Positions 1-12,816 of a DNA stretch of 64,000 nt are shown here, in pieces. The stretch comes from Lasiosphaeris hirsuta (taxonomy: Eukaryota > Ascomycota > Sordariomycetes > Sordariales > Lasiosphaeriaceae): contig JAUKUA010000002.1 of assembly GCA_030549175.1 (NCBI GenBank), positions 3,162,001 through 3,226,000 on the forward strand. Reading direction: 5' to 3'. A model generated the notes under the pieces. It was given only the letters and a program-made list of their open reading frames with translations, had not been told where the DNA came from and made no database searches. Both the position numbers and the translations under genes were made by a program. Position 1 is the first letter of the stretch; each line of letters begins with the position of its first letter.

Positions 1-529
1 GAAGGCAAAAAAGGAAACCACGGCCGAGGTCAACCTGAAGGTGCTAGAGGTACGTCCCCAGCCGGTCACTATTGCTAATGTAGTCTCCACCGACCTGGCT
101 AACGCCTACCAACAGCATGCGACATACCTATGCAGCCACGACAGGAGCTCCGAGTTCGTCCAAGAACTTTGCCACCTTGCCGTCAACTACATGCTCGTGA
201 TGCGGGATCCCAATCAAACGCAGGAGCGGGCCGAGTACAGCTCCAAGTGGTGCCGCGGCAGGGAAGTCGAGGACCGGTTGACCAGCAGCCAAGTCACCAA
301 GATTCTTGAGAGAATGGTTGCAAGGGACGACAGCTACTTTGAGCGCTCTAATGTCGGCGCCGACTTCGTCCCCTTCGAGGACCACCGCTGGAAGCGGCCG
401 AGGTTGGTCTTCAATGTGTCGGTCCAGCAGCTGCAAACCATCAGCCGCAAGGTTAAGAGTGGCTTGGATCTCGAGGAGACCGGGCTAAAGCCCAGCGTGA
501 CAGTCGTGAAGGGGTCGGTGGAGACCTGA
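1..529 (+). CDS. 3' end of an unidentified protein (partial)
   Basis: The reading frame is open from base 2 to the TGA at 527-529 and gives about 175 residues, so the gene starts to the left of the window. The text looks like a mostly helical, charged C-terminal region; it contains a Trp/Cys patch (SSKWCRGREVEDRL) and a conserved-looking DHRWKRPRLVF stretch. I see no membrane segment, no catalytic motif and no family I can name. The first in-frame ATG (near base 190) is internal and unlikely to be the real start. Codon use is that of an ordinary fungal exon, and the overlapping ORFs on both strands look like shadows. Product unknown. Confidence 0.5.
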   Translation, partial: KAKKETTAEVNLKVLEVRPQPVTIANVVSTDLANAYQQHATYLCSHDRSSEFVQELCHLAVNYMLVMRDPNQTQERAEYSSKWCRGREVEDRLTSSQVTKILERMVARDDSYFERSNVGADFVPFEDHRWKRPRLVFNVSVQQLQTISRKVKSGLDLEETGLKPSVTVVKGSVET

Positions 530-2262
530 GGGCGAAGTTTTGCAGAGGGTTTGGGGTTTGGGATTTGTGGTGATGGAGTTGACGTCGCGTAGTCACATTG
601 CATTCGGGTTTGGGGGGGGGGGGGGGGGGGGGTTTAAAGGATAGAAGATGTTGGGCAACTGAACCGGCTGGATAATGGATTCAAGGACTATGAGGCGAAG
701 CACTTACGCCGTGTAAATGCCCTCGACAACTAATGCTATCTCACGCTAGGGTGTCGGGCCCTGCTCGACACTTTCCAACAGTACACGGTGATTTGTATCC
801 AATTCAGGGCAGGGTTGGGCTAGTAGTACTCATAGTCCCGTCGCAATGCTTCCTCTATGAGTCTGTTCATCTTGCTTATCATTTCCTACCGCAGACGTTG
901 ATCAGCCAAGGATGAGGGTTGGTGACTTAACATGGGCGAGGGAAGGGCTTACATCGGAGAGAGGATGTGTGGTTTTGATAAGGGGCGTTGTGTTTCTGGC
1001 AACCTGTGTTGGGGCATTTAGCATTGGGCCAGAGGATCACCCGAATAGACCTTGCGCATACTTCGATGACGTATCTAATGCGGTGCCTTCTGCGGAGATA
1101 GCCTCTGAGAGCGTCATCGATTGCAACGTCGTCAAAGTTGGAGTCGACGGTGTAGGGGATAACGTAGGAATGTGGGTATCGTCGAGGCATGTTTCTTTTT
1201 TAGGATGGGCCGATTGAGTGTCAACAATGGAGCTCAGGGGGTGGCAAAACCTAATTTGGGGACGGAAATCCCCAGGTCTTAAGAGCTCAGACTCGTGGGT
1301 TTCGGCGCAGCCAACTGGGGACTCGGGGGGGGGGGGGGGGGTGGGCGCATGTGTGATGAACGGTGATCGGTTACCGGGCTCGACCGAGGTCGCCATGATG
1401 CGAACTTGGCCATACACAGCGTCCATGGGCGTACCAGAGATGCAATAGCGCATGCATCTCGTCAGGATGCGTCGATGCCTGACATCGAATGGATGATATG
1501 ATTGGAAATGGAAATGGGTCGTGTCGGCTCGGGATGCACGCCCGAGCCTTGCGATGGCTCGCCCGGAGGAGAAGGCCGCCTTTTCGGCAGATTTCATCTT
1601 GGTGAAACTGGGAGCTGGCTGCCTTGCGGCCGCCTGGGGGGGGGGGGGGCTGTGAAACTGTGAGCCTAGAGCCTCGCTCGAGTCCATGTAGGTCAAATAC
1701 CTCAAGTTGGATTGCCCGCTTTTGTCGAAGGTGTGACTGCCTCGCTTCTATGCGCCGATGAGCATGCCGTCTGCTGTTTGGTGAGTCCCGTCGTGAAGCA
1801 ACCTGAGGAAAGTTGTGAGTGACGACCGCAGCGTGTGACATAGGCAGGTTGGCGGTGGCTGCGCCCTGGAAAGTAGGGCAAGCAAACAGCCGACGGGGGG
1901 TTTGATTCGCTCATATCAACCCCCCTACCACCACAAGGCCCGGGCCTAAACTCGACAACAACAGCCCGGCACGTGGTTAGGCTACCTCTGCCGTCCTACT
2001 CGCTATAACCGTTACCGCATTCTGCAAGCAACGGGGCTGTATGCATTCCTAGTATCCCACGCCTGCAGCTGTATTACTCGCTTTTTATTTCTCGAGGAGT
2101 CATTCAGATCGCCGGCCGCTGGACTGTGTGTGGAGCCGCAACTCCGAGCGCGGACTGGCCGTCTTCTCACATCGTCGCTGAAGTGAATACCAGCCGCGCC
2201 ATTACGGTGCACGGTACCGCAGAAGCCCCTACGGCGAGCCTAACAGCCTGTGAGATCGAGAG
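530..2262. other. intergenic, no gene seen; three long G runs
   Basis: About 1.7 kb without a convincing coding stretch. The ORFs here are short and interrupted by homopolymers: G21 at 612-632, G17 at 1325-1341 and G14 at 1636-1649. The right part is presumably the promoter of the CorA-like gene. Nothing else recognised. Confidence 0.5.
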
Positions 2263-4090
2263 ATGGACTCGTTATGTAACGGGCATCAAGTCCAAGTCAA
2301 AGACTTGAAACCGCTCAAGTTCTCAGCCGGGCCGGGGGATGCTAACAAGAGGAGGCAGTGGACAGGTACTTGGTCGAGGATAGACTCAAGAGCAACGCTT
2401 TGGGTATGTATCACGCATTAAAAAAAAAAAAAACATCTTTGATGGATATCTCTAGTAACAAAGCCTGTCTATCCTCAGGAACAATATCAACAAAACCAAC
2501 AGCAAAATGCTGCAAACCCACAGCGAGCCGGAGCACCACAGAACCCGGACTGGCTTAACCATGTTGATTCTACAACGAGTCGGGCTCAACACGCCGAGTG
2601 GGGATCTTGGCTCGATAATCAAAGGGTAGCAGGTTGCCCTAACCGTCAACTTCTTCCAGCTCTGACATGGCCATCTCATAGGTAATATTTGATCCGACAT
2701 CGACACCGCCCACCGATGGCACACTCGAAGAGAGTCGTCTCTCTATTGTGTAAGTGCACATGTAACCGCCCGTCCCATACTACAAGCTAAAATATCAAAA
2801 CATAGCGCGTCGTCACTGGTGAAGCTCACGGGATACAACAACCGACTCGAGCATGGCCCGACCGCCCTCCGATACGTATCCATCGAGCAGGACCTCCTCC
2901 TGTCCATCGCCCAAACGCTCCACATCCACCGCCGCTACTTCAAGCTCATCGAAGAAGGCAGCCCCTGCATGATCAAGATTAACTCTTCTGTCCAGGGCCG
3001 GCCATGCGAAGGTGCCTCCCGTTCCCCCATCAACTGCTGAGCGAGCCCATCAACTAACCACCGCCAGTTTACCTCCTCCGCACCTCCAACGCCGTAACGC
3101 ACCAGACCGCCCTGGCAATAACCCACTTCCCCCCCTTCCAGCTCGTAAACACCTCCATCGTGCTCGGCGCGCGCACCAACGCGCTGATATCGGGCATCTC
3201 CACCGACGACCTGACCAAGTTCAAGGCCATGCTGCACGCGCCACCCACCTTCCCACCCCCGGCGCACCTCATCACCGCCTTCCTCGAGCTCGAAAAGACA
3301 CGGCGCTTCACCGAGGTCCGTATCCACGTGCGCGACATGCAGACGCTGATCCACGGCCTGGGATCCGAGCCCATCGGCTCGGACCCGTCGGCGCGCCGCA
3401 AGCTCAACAACACTGTCGACCTCTACTTTGTGGTGCAGCACCTGCGGACCGACGGGCTCATCGCGTGGCGGGAGCAGCTGCGCGCCTTCGGGGCCCGGGC
3501 GTTCCCCCCCACGGCGACGGGAGGGGGCTCGGACGACGTGGTGGTGATGATGGGCGAGTACCTCGAGCAGCTGGGGGCGCGGTACGATCACCGCATCAGC
3601 CGCTGTGATACGGTGCTGCAGGGCACGTCGCTGGCGTACCAGATGGAGACGACGCAGCTGTCGCGCAAGGACACTGAGATCGCGATTGGGGATGGTAAGA
3701 CTATGAAAGCGATTGCCGTGTTGACCATGGTGTTTTTACCAGGCACGTTTATTGCGGTACGGAACCCCCTCCCCCACTCCCTTTGGGCCCCTTGGGGCAG
3801 ATGTGCGGATGGTGGGGAGCTGACATTGGTCCTTCTAGACGATGCTTGCTGTCCCGCAGATTGAGGAGGCGCTGGACGCCAAGAACGATTCGACCTTTGG
3901 CGATAGGAAGTGGTTGTGGTACATCGTCCTGGCGATCCCCATCACGGCCTTTGCCCTGCTGGCATATTTTGCCTGGGAGTACCTTTATAAGAGAAAGTTG
4001 CTCAAGGCCTTGTTCGGGGGCGGGACGGATAAGGAGGGAGACATTGAGTTGGCAGATGGCGAGTCGAATCGGAACGGTCACTCTGAGTGA
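2263..4090 (+). CDS. CorA-like Mg2+ transporter-type membrane protein
   Basis: Six exons: 2263-2403, 2479-2625, 2682-2749, 2806-3011, 3068-3756, 3839-4090; they join in phase to 500 aa. The long N-terminal part is cytosolic and helical. A first membrane segment (about 398-421, KAIAVLTMVFLPGTFIA) and a second (about 442-463, WLWYIVLAIPITAF) sit at the C-end. This is the arrangement of fungal CorA-like proteins, in which TMxxVP stands where true CorA channels have GMN. The tail is short and acidic. A Mg2+ role is known only for canonical CorA; transport here is inferred from fold and not shown. ATG 2263 was chosen because the frame is closed by TGA just upstream and phases agree through all five introns. 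Exons 1-3 rest on splice logic alone and are less certain than 4-6. Confidence 0.8.
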
Positions 4091-4210
4091 GGCTCCCTAG
4101 TAAGTTTTGTTTGTCGCGAGGGTAAGGCTGTGCGGGATCTGTCATTTTAGTTCAGCTTGCTAAAACTTTTGATCGCAGATTTCGTAGCTGTAATGCGCCG
4201 AGTTTCTGAA

Positions 4211-4284
4211 CCAGTATGAGCATTGGTGGTGGGACCAGTATGAGAGCATTGGTGGTGGGACCAGTATGGGCACTGGTGGTGGGA
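4211..4284. repeat. three-copy tandem repeat (24/26/24 bp)
   Basis: Three direct copies starting CCAGTATG and ending TGGTGGTGGGA at 4211-4234, 4235-4260 and 4261-4284. They lie about 120 bp past the stop of the CorA-like gene, probably in its 3' UTR or just after it. The middle copy carries a 2-bp insertion. Confidence 0.85.
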
Positions 4285-5359
4285 TGAATTATGGCTGTCA
4301 TTGATGTTGGGGGGGTAAAGAGATGACTTTCATCATTTCCATAGCGGCCAAGTTTATTCCAAGGACAGTCCTGGACTTGGTTATTTGATAAGTCCTTCCT
4401 GTATCGGTTTATCAGGACGGTCTGGATAACTCAATCCAGAGAGGAGCAATAATAACAACCCGCCTTCGAGAGCGAGCAATCACCATCGACGTAAACGCCA
4501 AAATCGCCCAAAATCGCACATCGCGATTGTCAAAGGTGAGTCCCGTCCCAAGCTCGGACCTGCGTCCCATTCGGACCGCCCTGCCATCGCCGGGAGCAAT
4601 GCGACATTCCATGAGCGAATGGCATCGGTCAAGGATTGAAGAGTTGGCCCGCTGACCACCCGTATTCCATCACTGACACCCCTACCCCGAGCGAGCCGAA
4701 GCACACCCCTCGAATCCCATAGGCCTTCCCCGCACTCGCTTCGACTACAAGATCCTGATCTATCACCTGTGCTGTGTCCTTGACCTTGGGAAATCCTACT
4801 CGTTCCTCTCTCTCTCAAACTGTGATTCCCCGCGACTGCTTGTCGAGAGTGATTCAAGTTGCAATTGTCTCTCATTGACCGGTATCTTTCTTCAGCCTAT
4901 ATAAATATCAAACACATCCCCGATGCTGATCCCCTATCCTTTGTCTTTGAATAGATCATCACGAGGTCATTATTTTGCCCCCAAAGGAGCCTCTGCTCTA
5001 TTCATCACGCTCGGCCAACTTGTCATGCTTCTATCCTTGCTTCCCGCATGCTCGCCTGCTATCTCAACCATCATACCAAACAAATCCACGTTAATTTTTA
5101 CGAATCCCAACTCCAAAACAGCCGGTGGCGGTGTGCTGACAAAACCACCCTGCTGTGTTTGAGAAATGCCTAAACATACCAAACGCTCGCCAGGAAATGG
5201 ATCTTGGAACAACAACTTCGCAATACCTGCAAAATACGAGTGCCCTTTGTATCGAAGACGGAACAGTCGGTAGTCCGATGACTGACAACCACATCTCTGG
5301 GCTTGCTCTCCGGACGACCAAGTGACAGATCGTCCCGCATATCGAACCGGTCATTCCCC
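4285..5359. other. intergenic between convergent genes
   Basis: This holds the 3' flanks of the CorA-like gene and of the desaturase. A 79-codon ORF at 4923-5162 has a TATA-like stretch about 20 bp before its ATG, but no recognisable domain, so it is not called as a gene. Confidence 0.4.
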
Positions 5360-6856
5360 TTACGAGGACGTCTTCAAGGGCTTGGGGCCCAATCCATTCC
5401 GGTTGCGGAAGAACAGCACTCCCTGACCAGCCTGGGTGGCGCCCTCACTGGGCTCGATCCACTGGCACCACCGAGCGCTCTTCCACATGGCCTTGATGAA
5501 GCCGATGGGGCCCTCGCTGGTGTCAGCGCGGTAGTGGCGACCCATGATGGGCTTGATGGCCTCGGTAGCCTCGTCGGCGTTGTAGAAGGGAATAGAGCTG
5601 ACGTAGTGGTGGAGGACGTGGGTCTCGATGATACCGTGGAGAAGGTGGCGACCGATGAAGCCAAACTCGCGGTCGATAGTCGCGGCGGCTCCACGAACAA
5701 AGTTCCACTGCTCAGCGGTATAGTGGGGAAGCGAGGGATCGGTGTGCTGCAGGAAGGTGATGGCAACTAAGTGGTTGCCGATTAGTTCCTGCCTTCTTCA
5801 CGGTCCCATCACACTTTGGATTTGCTTACCGAGCCAGTGGTTCACCCAAACATAGGGGAGGAAGTACCAGACAGCCAGGTTGGACCAGCCGAACCGATTG
5901 CCGAGATAGACGAGCGCAGAGATGGCAACACCGAGACCGATGTCACTCATGACGATGAGCCATGCGTCCTTGGCCTCGTACAGCGGGCTGCGGGGGTCAA
6001 AGTGGTTCACACCACCGCCATAGCCGTTGTGCTTGCCCTTACCACGGCCCTCGCGCTGCCTCTCATGGTAGTTGTGGCCAGTCACGTTGGTCAGGAGGTA
6101 GTTGGGCCAGCCAATGAGCTGCTGCCCAAGAAGGTGGATGAAGGTATAGATGGGCGTCTCCTCGGTCAGCTCAGAGAGCTCATGGGCGAGGCGGCCGATA
6201 CGGGTGGCCTGCTGGTCGCGGGTGCGGGGAACGAAGACCATGTCACGCTCGATGTTGCCGGTCGCCTTGTGGTGCTTGCTGTGGCTCATCTGCCAGCTGA
6301 AGTAGGGAACCAGAAGCGACGAGTGCAGGACCCAGCCGACAACGTTGTTGAACCTCTGCGAGTCGGAGAAGGCGCCATGGCCGCACTCGTGGGCGAGAAC
6401 CCAGAGGCCGGTACCGAACAAGCCCTGGGCGAATCCGTATACGGCCCACAAGACGATGCGAAGGGCCTTGGAGGGGATGATCTGGGGCGTGACATAATTG
6501 TGCCAGAGGTAGAAGGTGGTGGCGAGAAGGATCATGTCGCGGAAGACGTACGACATGCTGCGCACGTAGGAGCGGTTGAAGCAGTGCTTGGGAATGGCAT
6601 CGCGGATATCCTTGATGGTGAAGTCGGGGACCTGGAACTCGTTGCCATACGTGTCGACCAGCTTGCCGTAGTCAACCTTCTCCCCGGCGGCATCGGAGGC
6701 CATGGAGGACAGAGACGTCGTCGAGGGAGAGTGGCGGGGGGACTCGTTAGGCGAAGCGTCGGCGGTCGAGGGCGACGACTCGTACGAGGCGTTGGTGATG
6801 GTGCGCTTGACGGCAGCGGGCTTTGCAGGCCGGCTGGTCGAGGTTGCGGACGCCAT
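5360..6856 (-). CDS. delta-12 (oleate) fatty acid desaturase
   Basis: Two exons on the minus strand (6856-5830 and 5766-5360, intron 63 bp) give 477 aa, the usual length of fungal FAD2-type enzymes. The enzyme puts a double bond at C12-C13 of oleate to make linoleate in the ER membrane. All three di-iron histidine boxes are present: HECGH (156-160), HSKHH (192-196) and HVLHH (392-396); the third lies in exon 2. Hydrophobic segments flank boxes one and two. The N-terminus (1-60) is Ser/Thr/Pro-rich and probably disordered. ATG 6856 was chosen because upstream in-frame sequence has no other ATG. A 371-codon ORF on the opposite strand (5816-6931) is a shadow. Delta-12 rather than omega-3 specificity is inferred from overall resemblance. 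Confidence 0.93.
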
Positions 6857-7486
6857 GTTGTGCGATCTGGCTGTCTCAATTGCTTGGGAGAGAGGAAGTT
6901 GATACCGCGGGAAGTGGCTCCGGGTCACTGAGGGTGCAGCGACAGACGAAGGTCAACGGGGAGAGTGACGGGGGGACTGGTGGTAGCGCAAGGTCAGCAC
7001 TCGAATCCGTCCAGCAGCGAGTGGACTACTTGGGCTTTTGAAGACCGCAATGTCTCGATTTGCGAATATCGCGATTTGCAATTGGGAAGGCACGCAGAAC
7101 GCTGAGGAAGTTACGAACCGTCAGATATCTCCGTTCGCACAGCGAGTGTGGGAGGGAGGAGGCAGGAGGTGCGGACTGGCTGGCTGGGTGAAGGGAAAGA
7201 AAATAACAAGTGCCCCATCGACTTAAAGGCTTATCCTGCCCAGGGTGTCGGAAATTTTGCCTGGCTCCTTTTTTCCGTGGGTCGATTCCACTTGATTTGT
7301 TGGGGTTGCCCGCTGTGACGGGGCACGTCCCAGATCGAGGGGAAAAGCCTTCTGGCACTGAACGAAACCGAGGTGCGCCTTTCGTTTTTGGTCAACCACA
7401 CATACTGCAGAACACAACTGTCCCAAAAATTGGGATGCTGAATTAGATGCTCCAAGTATACACAGAGTTCATCAGACTTAATATAT

Positions 7487-7528
<42 letters not shown>

Positions 7529-10430
7529 AAAGCCAAAAACGAGTTCGTACTTTTACAGCGTTTCGCCTCCAGCCCTCTCGAAAGTTTCGTCCCTTCTCTT
7601 TCCAAGCACTGCCGGCTCTGCGTGGATGGATGGACCTGCGACTTGAGACCATTTGAGGGAATGTCAGGGGGGTTCGTTTGGCCCACCCGCGGCAAGAGAC
7701 TCCACGCTGGAATGTCTGGAATGCTTGGCCTGTGACTTCACCGCCTCGGGTGGGCGAGCGGGAGCGAACGGGAGCCAGCGGATGGCGAATTCTCACATGC
7801 TATTCGGCTGAGACAGATGAGGAAATCGCTTGGGCGTGCTGCAGTGCCCAAAGCTGAACGACAACAGCTCGCAGGGCACTGCCTTGCCTCGGCCCAGGTG
7901 ATTGGAGGCTACCGCAGAAGTCAACAGATCTGGCTAGTATGCCTGGAGCGGATTGGACGAGGAGAAGCCGCCGTGTCTAGCTGGGGCTGGACATCGAGGA
8001 TCTTCGCTGCGCATCATCCCACATTCCCGCAGCCCTCTGCTAGCCCCCTCTTGAGCCAGTCGGCTTCTGCGGGCAATAAGCAAATACTGCACAGTGTGCT
8101 CGCATACACTAATCCGATGGGTTGCATATCTCGATGTCAATTGTGTCATTTGTATCATCTGTTCAGGACACAGCAGTGAGTTGCGTGATTTGTAAAAAAA
8201 GGTCGACTGCGAATCTGACTGAATTCACCGGACCATCGAGGGGTCCTTAGCTAGGTATCGTTATCAGATCAGATCCGCCTCTTGCGGCAAGCGGGCAGAT
8301 GGGAGTGGACCCGTCTGGTCAACCTGCCACCCGCCTGCCAGCAGCCAAGCCGGAGAGGCCAGGGTGTATCGAGCCAGCATGGTTCAGACTGCGGGGGCGG
8401 GGCACGAAATCAGTACGACCTGAAAGGGGGGGGGGGGCACCAAAGCACAAGACTCGCTCCCATTCTGCTGGTGACAAAAGACAACTGAAATCCCTCAGCA
8501 AAATTCAAGGGGCAGCCAGATGCATCCCATCCTTCTCACATCTGAGGGGATGCATATGCTTGCCGCGGCGGGTGCAGCGTTGCAGGTTCCTGGTCTGCTC
8601 GAGCGGGCTGGTGGACTGTCACGGAGGGCTGTTAGGGTCCAACGCAATCCAGATGCACCCAAATTGGTGCGACCAGGACGCATCCAATGCCATCTCTTTT
8701 TTTCTGTTGGGGGAAACTAGCCGACTTTTGTTGAGCCCCCACCCTCCTCTCCCCTGCAAAGGGCCCTGGAACCCGATTTGCCGTTTGTTGTTGCAAGACT
8801 CGGAAAATAGGAAAAGGCTGGGGACGAAAGCATGCAGTTTAATTCAACCGGCTCTGTCTTTCGTGATGATTTCGCTTTGCAGACAGATTGACCTTGGCCC
8901 AGAACCTCAAACAGAGAGGTCTCGATCCGGCGCCAAGGCTTTGCATCCTTTGCCGTTGTCATACGAATCTGTTGTCCCATGGAAAAGAGAAGTTACTACT
9001 AGGCCTGGCATCGAACTCTGCTCTTCCTTCCGGCCGATCTGACATCGTGCTGCACAAATCCACATTTGAACCACGTATACCAACAGTGCTAGTGGCAAAT
9101 GTTGGGAGAGTTGCACTCACCACTTCGTAACCAACCTTACTCAAGGGTCGCGTCGGACACAAAACAACTAGGCTGGCATTTAAGCCTCGGATTGCACCCC
9201 TAAATGAACTCAGGGGGAGTAAACAGGAGGCCTCATCATCAGCCCCCAAACACATCAACCAAGGGAACCAAAAAGTCATGACGCCCACACGCATCGCTGA
9301 GTGATAAGGCGATTAGTTTCCTCCGTAGTATTCCGTCTTCTGTCTTTGTTCCATCCTGGGACTTATCATACCATCAACCCCTACCCGGGGTCCGAGTCTG
9401 AGTCTGAGTCTGAGCTCGCACGCACGTCACAGACGACCGTGCCGATGCCGCCCCGGCCAGATCCCCCGGCCCTAGTCCCTCGGACCGTGCCTCCACGCAG
9501 CCCCCGTCCCTCCGCAGCCCTCCGAGTCATTCCTCCGACAACCTCAAACATCCATCCCTTCTTGCCATGTAGACCCCTTTCAACGGCACCGGATCATTAG
9601 CACCACCATGCTGTGCTAACTAAACCAAGCAGATCACCATTTCTGTTAAGTTGTCATGTTACTTCGAGTCCAGTTAGCTTTGATCACCACTCAAGGCATC
9701 TAGTAGAACTGCTACCAGTGGTAGCACTACAAAGATCATAGCTACTCAAGCATAAAAGAGCCGTGTAACGATCCCGCTGAGCAGGATGTACTTGCAAGGC
9801 AGCATCATTGCACCTATAAGACACTACAGCGCCTCCACCCCTTGAAGCCAGTCAACACGAAGGCTACGCATTACGTGGCGACGGACCAAACCAAGCCATT
9901 GGTAGTAGTACTTACGTCTTCACACATAAGACATGGGACCGAAGACTCTGAATGACTTCTGACCTTCCCAAGACAAGGCCCGCCATAATCCAGCCTGGTA
10001 CGCACGGCATCCCCAACTCAATCCAAACCACCAGATATCACGAACAAACAGGCAGGAAACTTGGATGCCAATTTCCTCGCATTTTCGCTCCGCCAGTGAA
10101 ACCACCATAAAGACCTAGTTGGCAACCTCCAGGCCCCGGAAACCTGGACCATACAAAAGCAAACCATAAAAAAACAAAACCACACCCAGATCCCGTTTTT
10201 TTAATGCGCGCAGCCATTTCACACCTGTACCAGCGTGATGTCTAGACACAGTTAACTAAAACCCCCGAAGTGCAAGCCTTTAGAAGAAGAAAAAAAAGGG
10301 GACAACCCTTTCCTTGGGACCACTCCTGTTAAAAAAGCCAGAAGAAAACCGGTCACGTTTCGCTTGATGAGCCTTCGAGGGCAGATATAAAAACCGCGCT
10401 GCTACCCACCCTACACACAACCCAAGAACT
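6857..10430. other. long intergenic region, no gene recognised
   Basis: About 3.6 kb. The left part is the desaturase promoter and the right end is the 3' flank of eIF3b. It holds T38 (7490-7527), G12 (8426-8437) and a GAGTCT triplet repeat (9394-9414). The longest ORF (8299-9042, 247 codons) runs through the G12 run and shows no domain or spliceable neighbour. The sequence around 9300-9600 is C-rich and leader-like. No RNA gene was recognised. Confidence 0.45.
7490..7527. repeat. T38 homopolymer
   Basis: An uninterrupted run of 38 T in the desaturase upstream region. Read on the minus strand it is poly-A, which could be the tail of a retroposed sequence lying at higher coordinates; no element body was recognised there. 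Confidence 0.9.
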
Positions 10431-12816
10431 CTAGTTCACAATCTCCTCTGTCTCTTCGAGTACCTCCTCCATGATCTCCTCAATTACCTTCTCCTCTGTG
10501 TCGTCGAGCGCGAGTTGCTCCGTCTTGATGCGAATAAGCTCCTCGACGGGATCCATGGGCAAGCCCATGATGTCACGCTCCTCGGCGACCTCCTCCTCAG
10601 TAACCGCGCGCCACGCGTTCCACTCCTCGAGGATGCGACGTCTTTGTTCCACAACGGCGACGTCGGCACTGTTGACGCGGTCGGCATCCTCTTGCTCGAA
10701 CACTCTCGAGTACTCGCGGAGGTTCTTGCGGATCGTCTTTTGCTCCTCCTTGGAGAGTAGAGTGGGGGGGCGTGGGCGCCACAGCAACTGCTTGAGCTTC
10801 TCCAGAGGCTCCTCGCGAAGCTGCTCACCCTTGAAGTCGTACACGTGATAGCCATTCTCCATCTATGTCGCGACCATGTTAGCAAATCTCGACAGTTGGC
10901 AGTGTGCAATCTTGATTCAGTTTACCTGTTGCTTCCAAGAAGATGCCCACGTAGCGACAAAACGGCCGGAGGGGTCCCACTCGACGTCGGTGACTCCGTA
11001 GTGGTCGGCTGTGTTCATCAGCTGCAAGTTTGCGGTCAAGTCCTTATCGGACTCGGGCTTCTCGCCCTCGAAGTCGAGATCGAAGAAGTCGAGATCCGAA
11101 GACTGCTGATTGTGGATTGTGGCAATGACAACGAATCGTCCCTTCGGCGACCAAAAGATAGCGTTGCTGTTCTTCTTATCGAGCGTCCGCAGATGCTTGA
11201 AGTTGCCAATAGTATTGCCCTTGGCCTTCTCGGGGCAGAAGAAGGCGACAGAGGTCTTGGGCGCAACGGCGGTGGGACCGACAGGCTCGGTTGTCGTGAT
11301 GATGACAAACCTATCACCCTTTGGCTCCCATGCAAAGTTGATTACTGTGTCCTTGATGGTGTCAACAACCTCGACAGGCACCCCCTTCTCCTTGACGCGG
11401 AAGATTTCGAGCGTTGTCGCCTGTGACTTCTTGGACTTGGAGTGACGATCGACCTTGACGCACAGATATGCGGCATCTGACTGCCAGTGCAACTTGGCAT
11501 CCGTGACGCTGAAAAGGTTCAAGGACCGGACAATCTCCTTGGAAGGGATGCTCATCAGGCCGACCTTGGCGGGGTTGCTGCCAATTTCGGGTGTCCAGAA
11601 GCAGAATAGTTGCTCGTATGTCTTGATGCTATCTCTCTGAGGTGTCGCCGGGGCCCACTCAAAGTCCATCACGCCCTCGATCTTGATTGCGGTCTTGTCG
11701 AGAAGGTTCATTTTGGGGAGTTCATAGACGGAGATGGAGTTGCCTTGGTTCAGTCTCGCGACATACTTTGCATCCGCAGACCACTTGAAAGCGGGCCACG
11801 GGAACTTTTGAGGCTTCTTGACGCCTTGCTCGTCGAGCTGTACGGGTTGGTCGATCTGAGCGAAAGAGCGAATGGGCTTCCCCGTGTCGATATCCCAAAT
11901 GACATAGTTCTTGCCATCGTCATCCAGCGACAGAGCCGGATGGCCCTCCTCGGGAATAGCGATGGGCCTGCTGGACCAGGTTACCAGGTACCGTTCATTG
12001 GGAGCAAACGCAATCAGGTTGACGAAGGGATGCGGGAAGCGTCTTTGTCTCGACCACGACGGGCCACCCCAGAGCTGAACACCCTGTGCGTGGACTGACG
12101 TCAGGTATGTTCCGAGAGGCGACCACTGCACGAAAGCCTCGGTCCAGTGTTGACGCTCGACAACCGGCTCGGGCTGATCCTTTTCGCTGTTCCAGTACAC
12201 GCCAACGGTCTCGCCCCGGTAGAGAACGAATTGGTCCCGGCCACGGCCGCTCGGGTCTGCGAGGAAGGAGCGGAGGTGCTCCTGTTCTTGGAAGGGCTCG
12301 ATCTTGGGGGGCGTGTATTCATCATCGATGCGGCCCTCGCGTCCATAGCGGTCAACATCGGTCATCTTGTTGACGCGGAGGGTGTGCTTCTTGTCGAGCG
12401 GGACAAGATCGAGCTGTCTGACGGCAGCTGCGGCCTCAGCAGCGGACGAGTACTCGACAAACGCAAAGCTACGCGACTCTGGGTTAGTTGAGCCGTCAAG
12501 ATTGGAGCCTTGGGGCTTGACGCCGATGCATCGCGTTTGCATACCTCATCGACTTTCCATCATCGCCCATGGGCATGTAGATCAAATCCTCCCTCGTGTT
12601 GCCAACCGTCTTCAACTTCTTCAGCAGAAACTTGACAAGCTTGCCCTTCTGTTCCTCTGTGACCTTGGGGAGACCGTCGATGACCACAAAGGTGTCGTAG
12701 CCCTGCTCGAGCTGGACCTCATATTTTTCTTTCAGATCGGAAATGTCCACGTCGTCAACGTCAAAATCGTCCTCGTCGAGGTCCTCATCGCGGAGGTTCT
12801 CAAATGACGGCGCCAT
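10431..12816 (-). CDS. prt1: eukaryotic translation initiation factor 3 subunit B (eIF3b/PRT1)
   Basis: Exons 12816-12545, 12468-10926 and 10862-10431 give 748 aa, a normal length for fungal eIF3b. It is the scaffold of the eIF3 complex and binds the 40S ribosome during initiation. The acidic N-terminus is followed by an RRM (about 38-122) whose RNP1-like stretch FAFVEYSS is created exactly at the first splice junction. The WD40-like beta-propeller follows (motifs QGVQLWGG and [13 protein letters not shown]), and the C-terminal helical tail ends in an acidic EE-rich stretch. Intron 1 (12469-12544) was set to end at GTAG because only this acceptor gives KSM-SFAFVEY in frame. The divergent neighbour is CCT2 and the two share one promoter. 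Confidence 0.96.

Noticed and set aside
4923..5162. 79-codon ORF preceded by a TATA-like box
   Set aside because: It has a weakly hydrophobic middle but no homology I recognise; it lies between convergent genes and could be chance.
5816..6931. 371-codon ORF on the plus strand
   Set aside because: It is the antisense shadow of the delta-12 desaturase, whose three His boxes are clear on the minus strand.
8299..9042. 247-codon ORF upstream of eIF3b
   Set aside because: It runs through a G12 run, has no domain or biased codon use, and no flanking exons fit.
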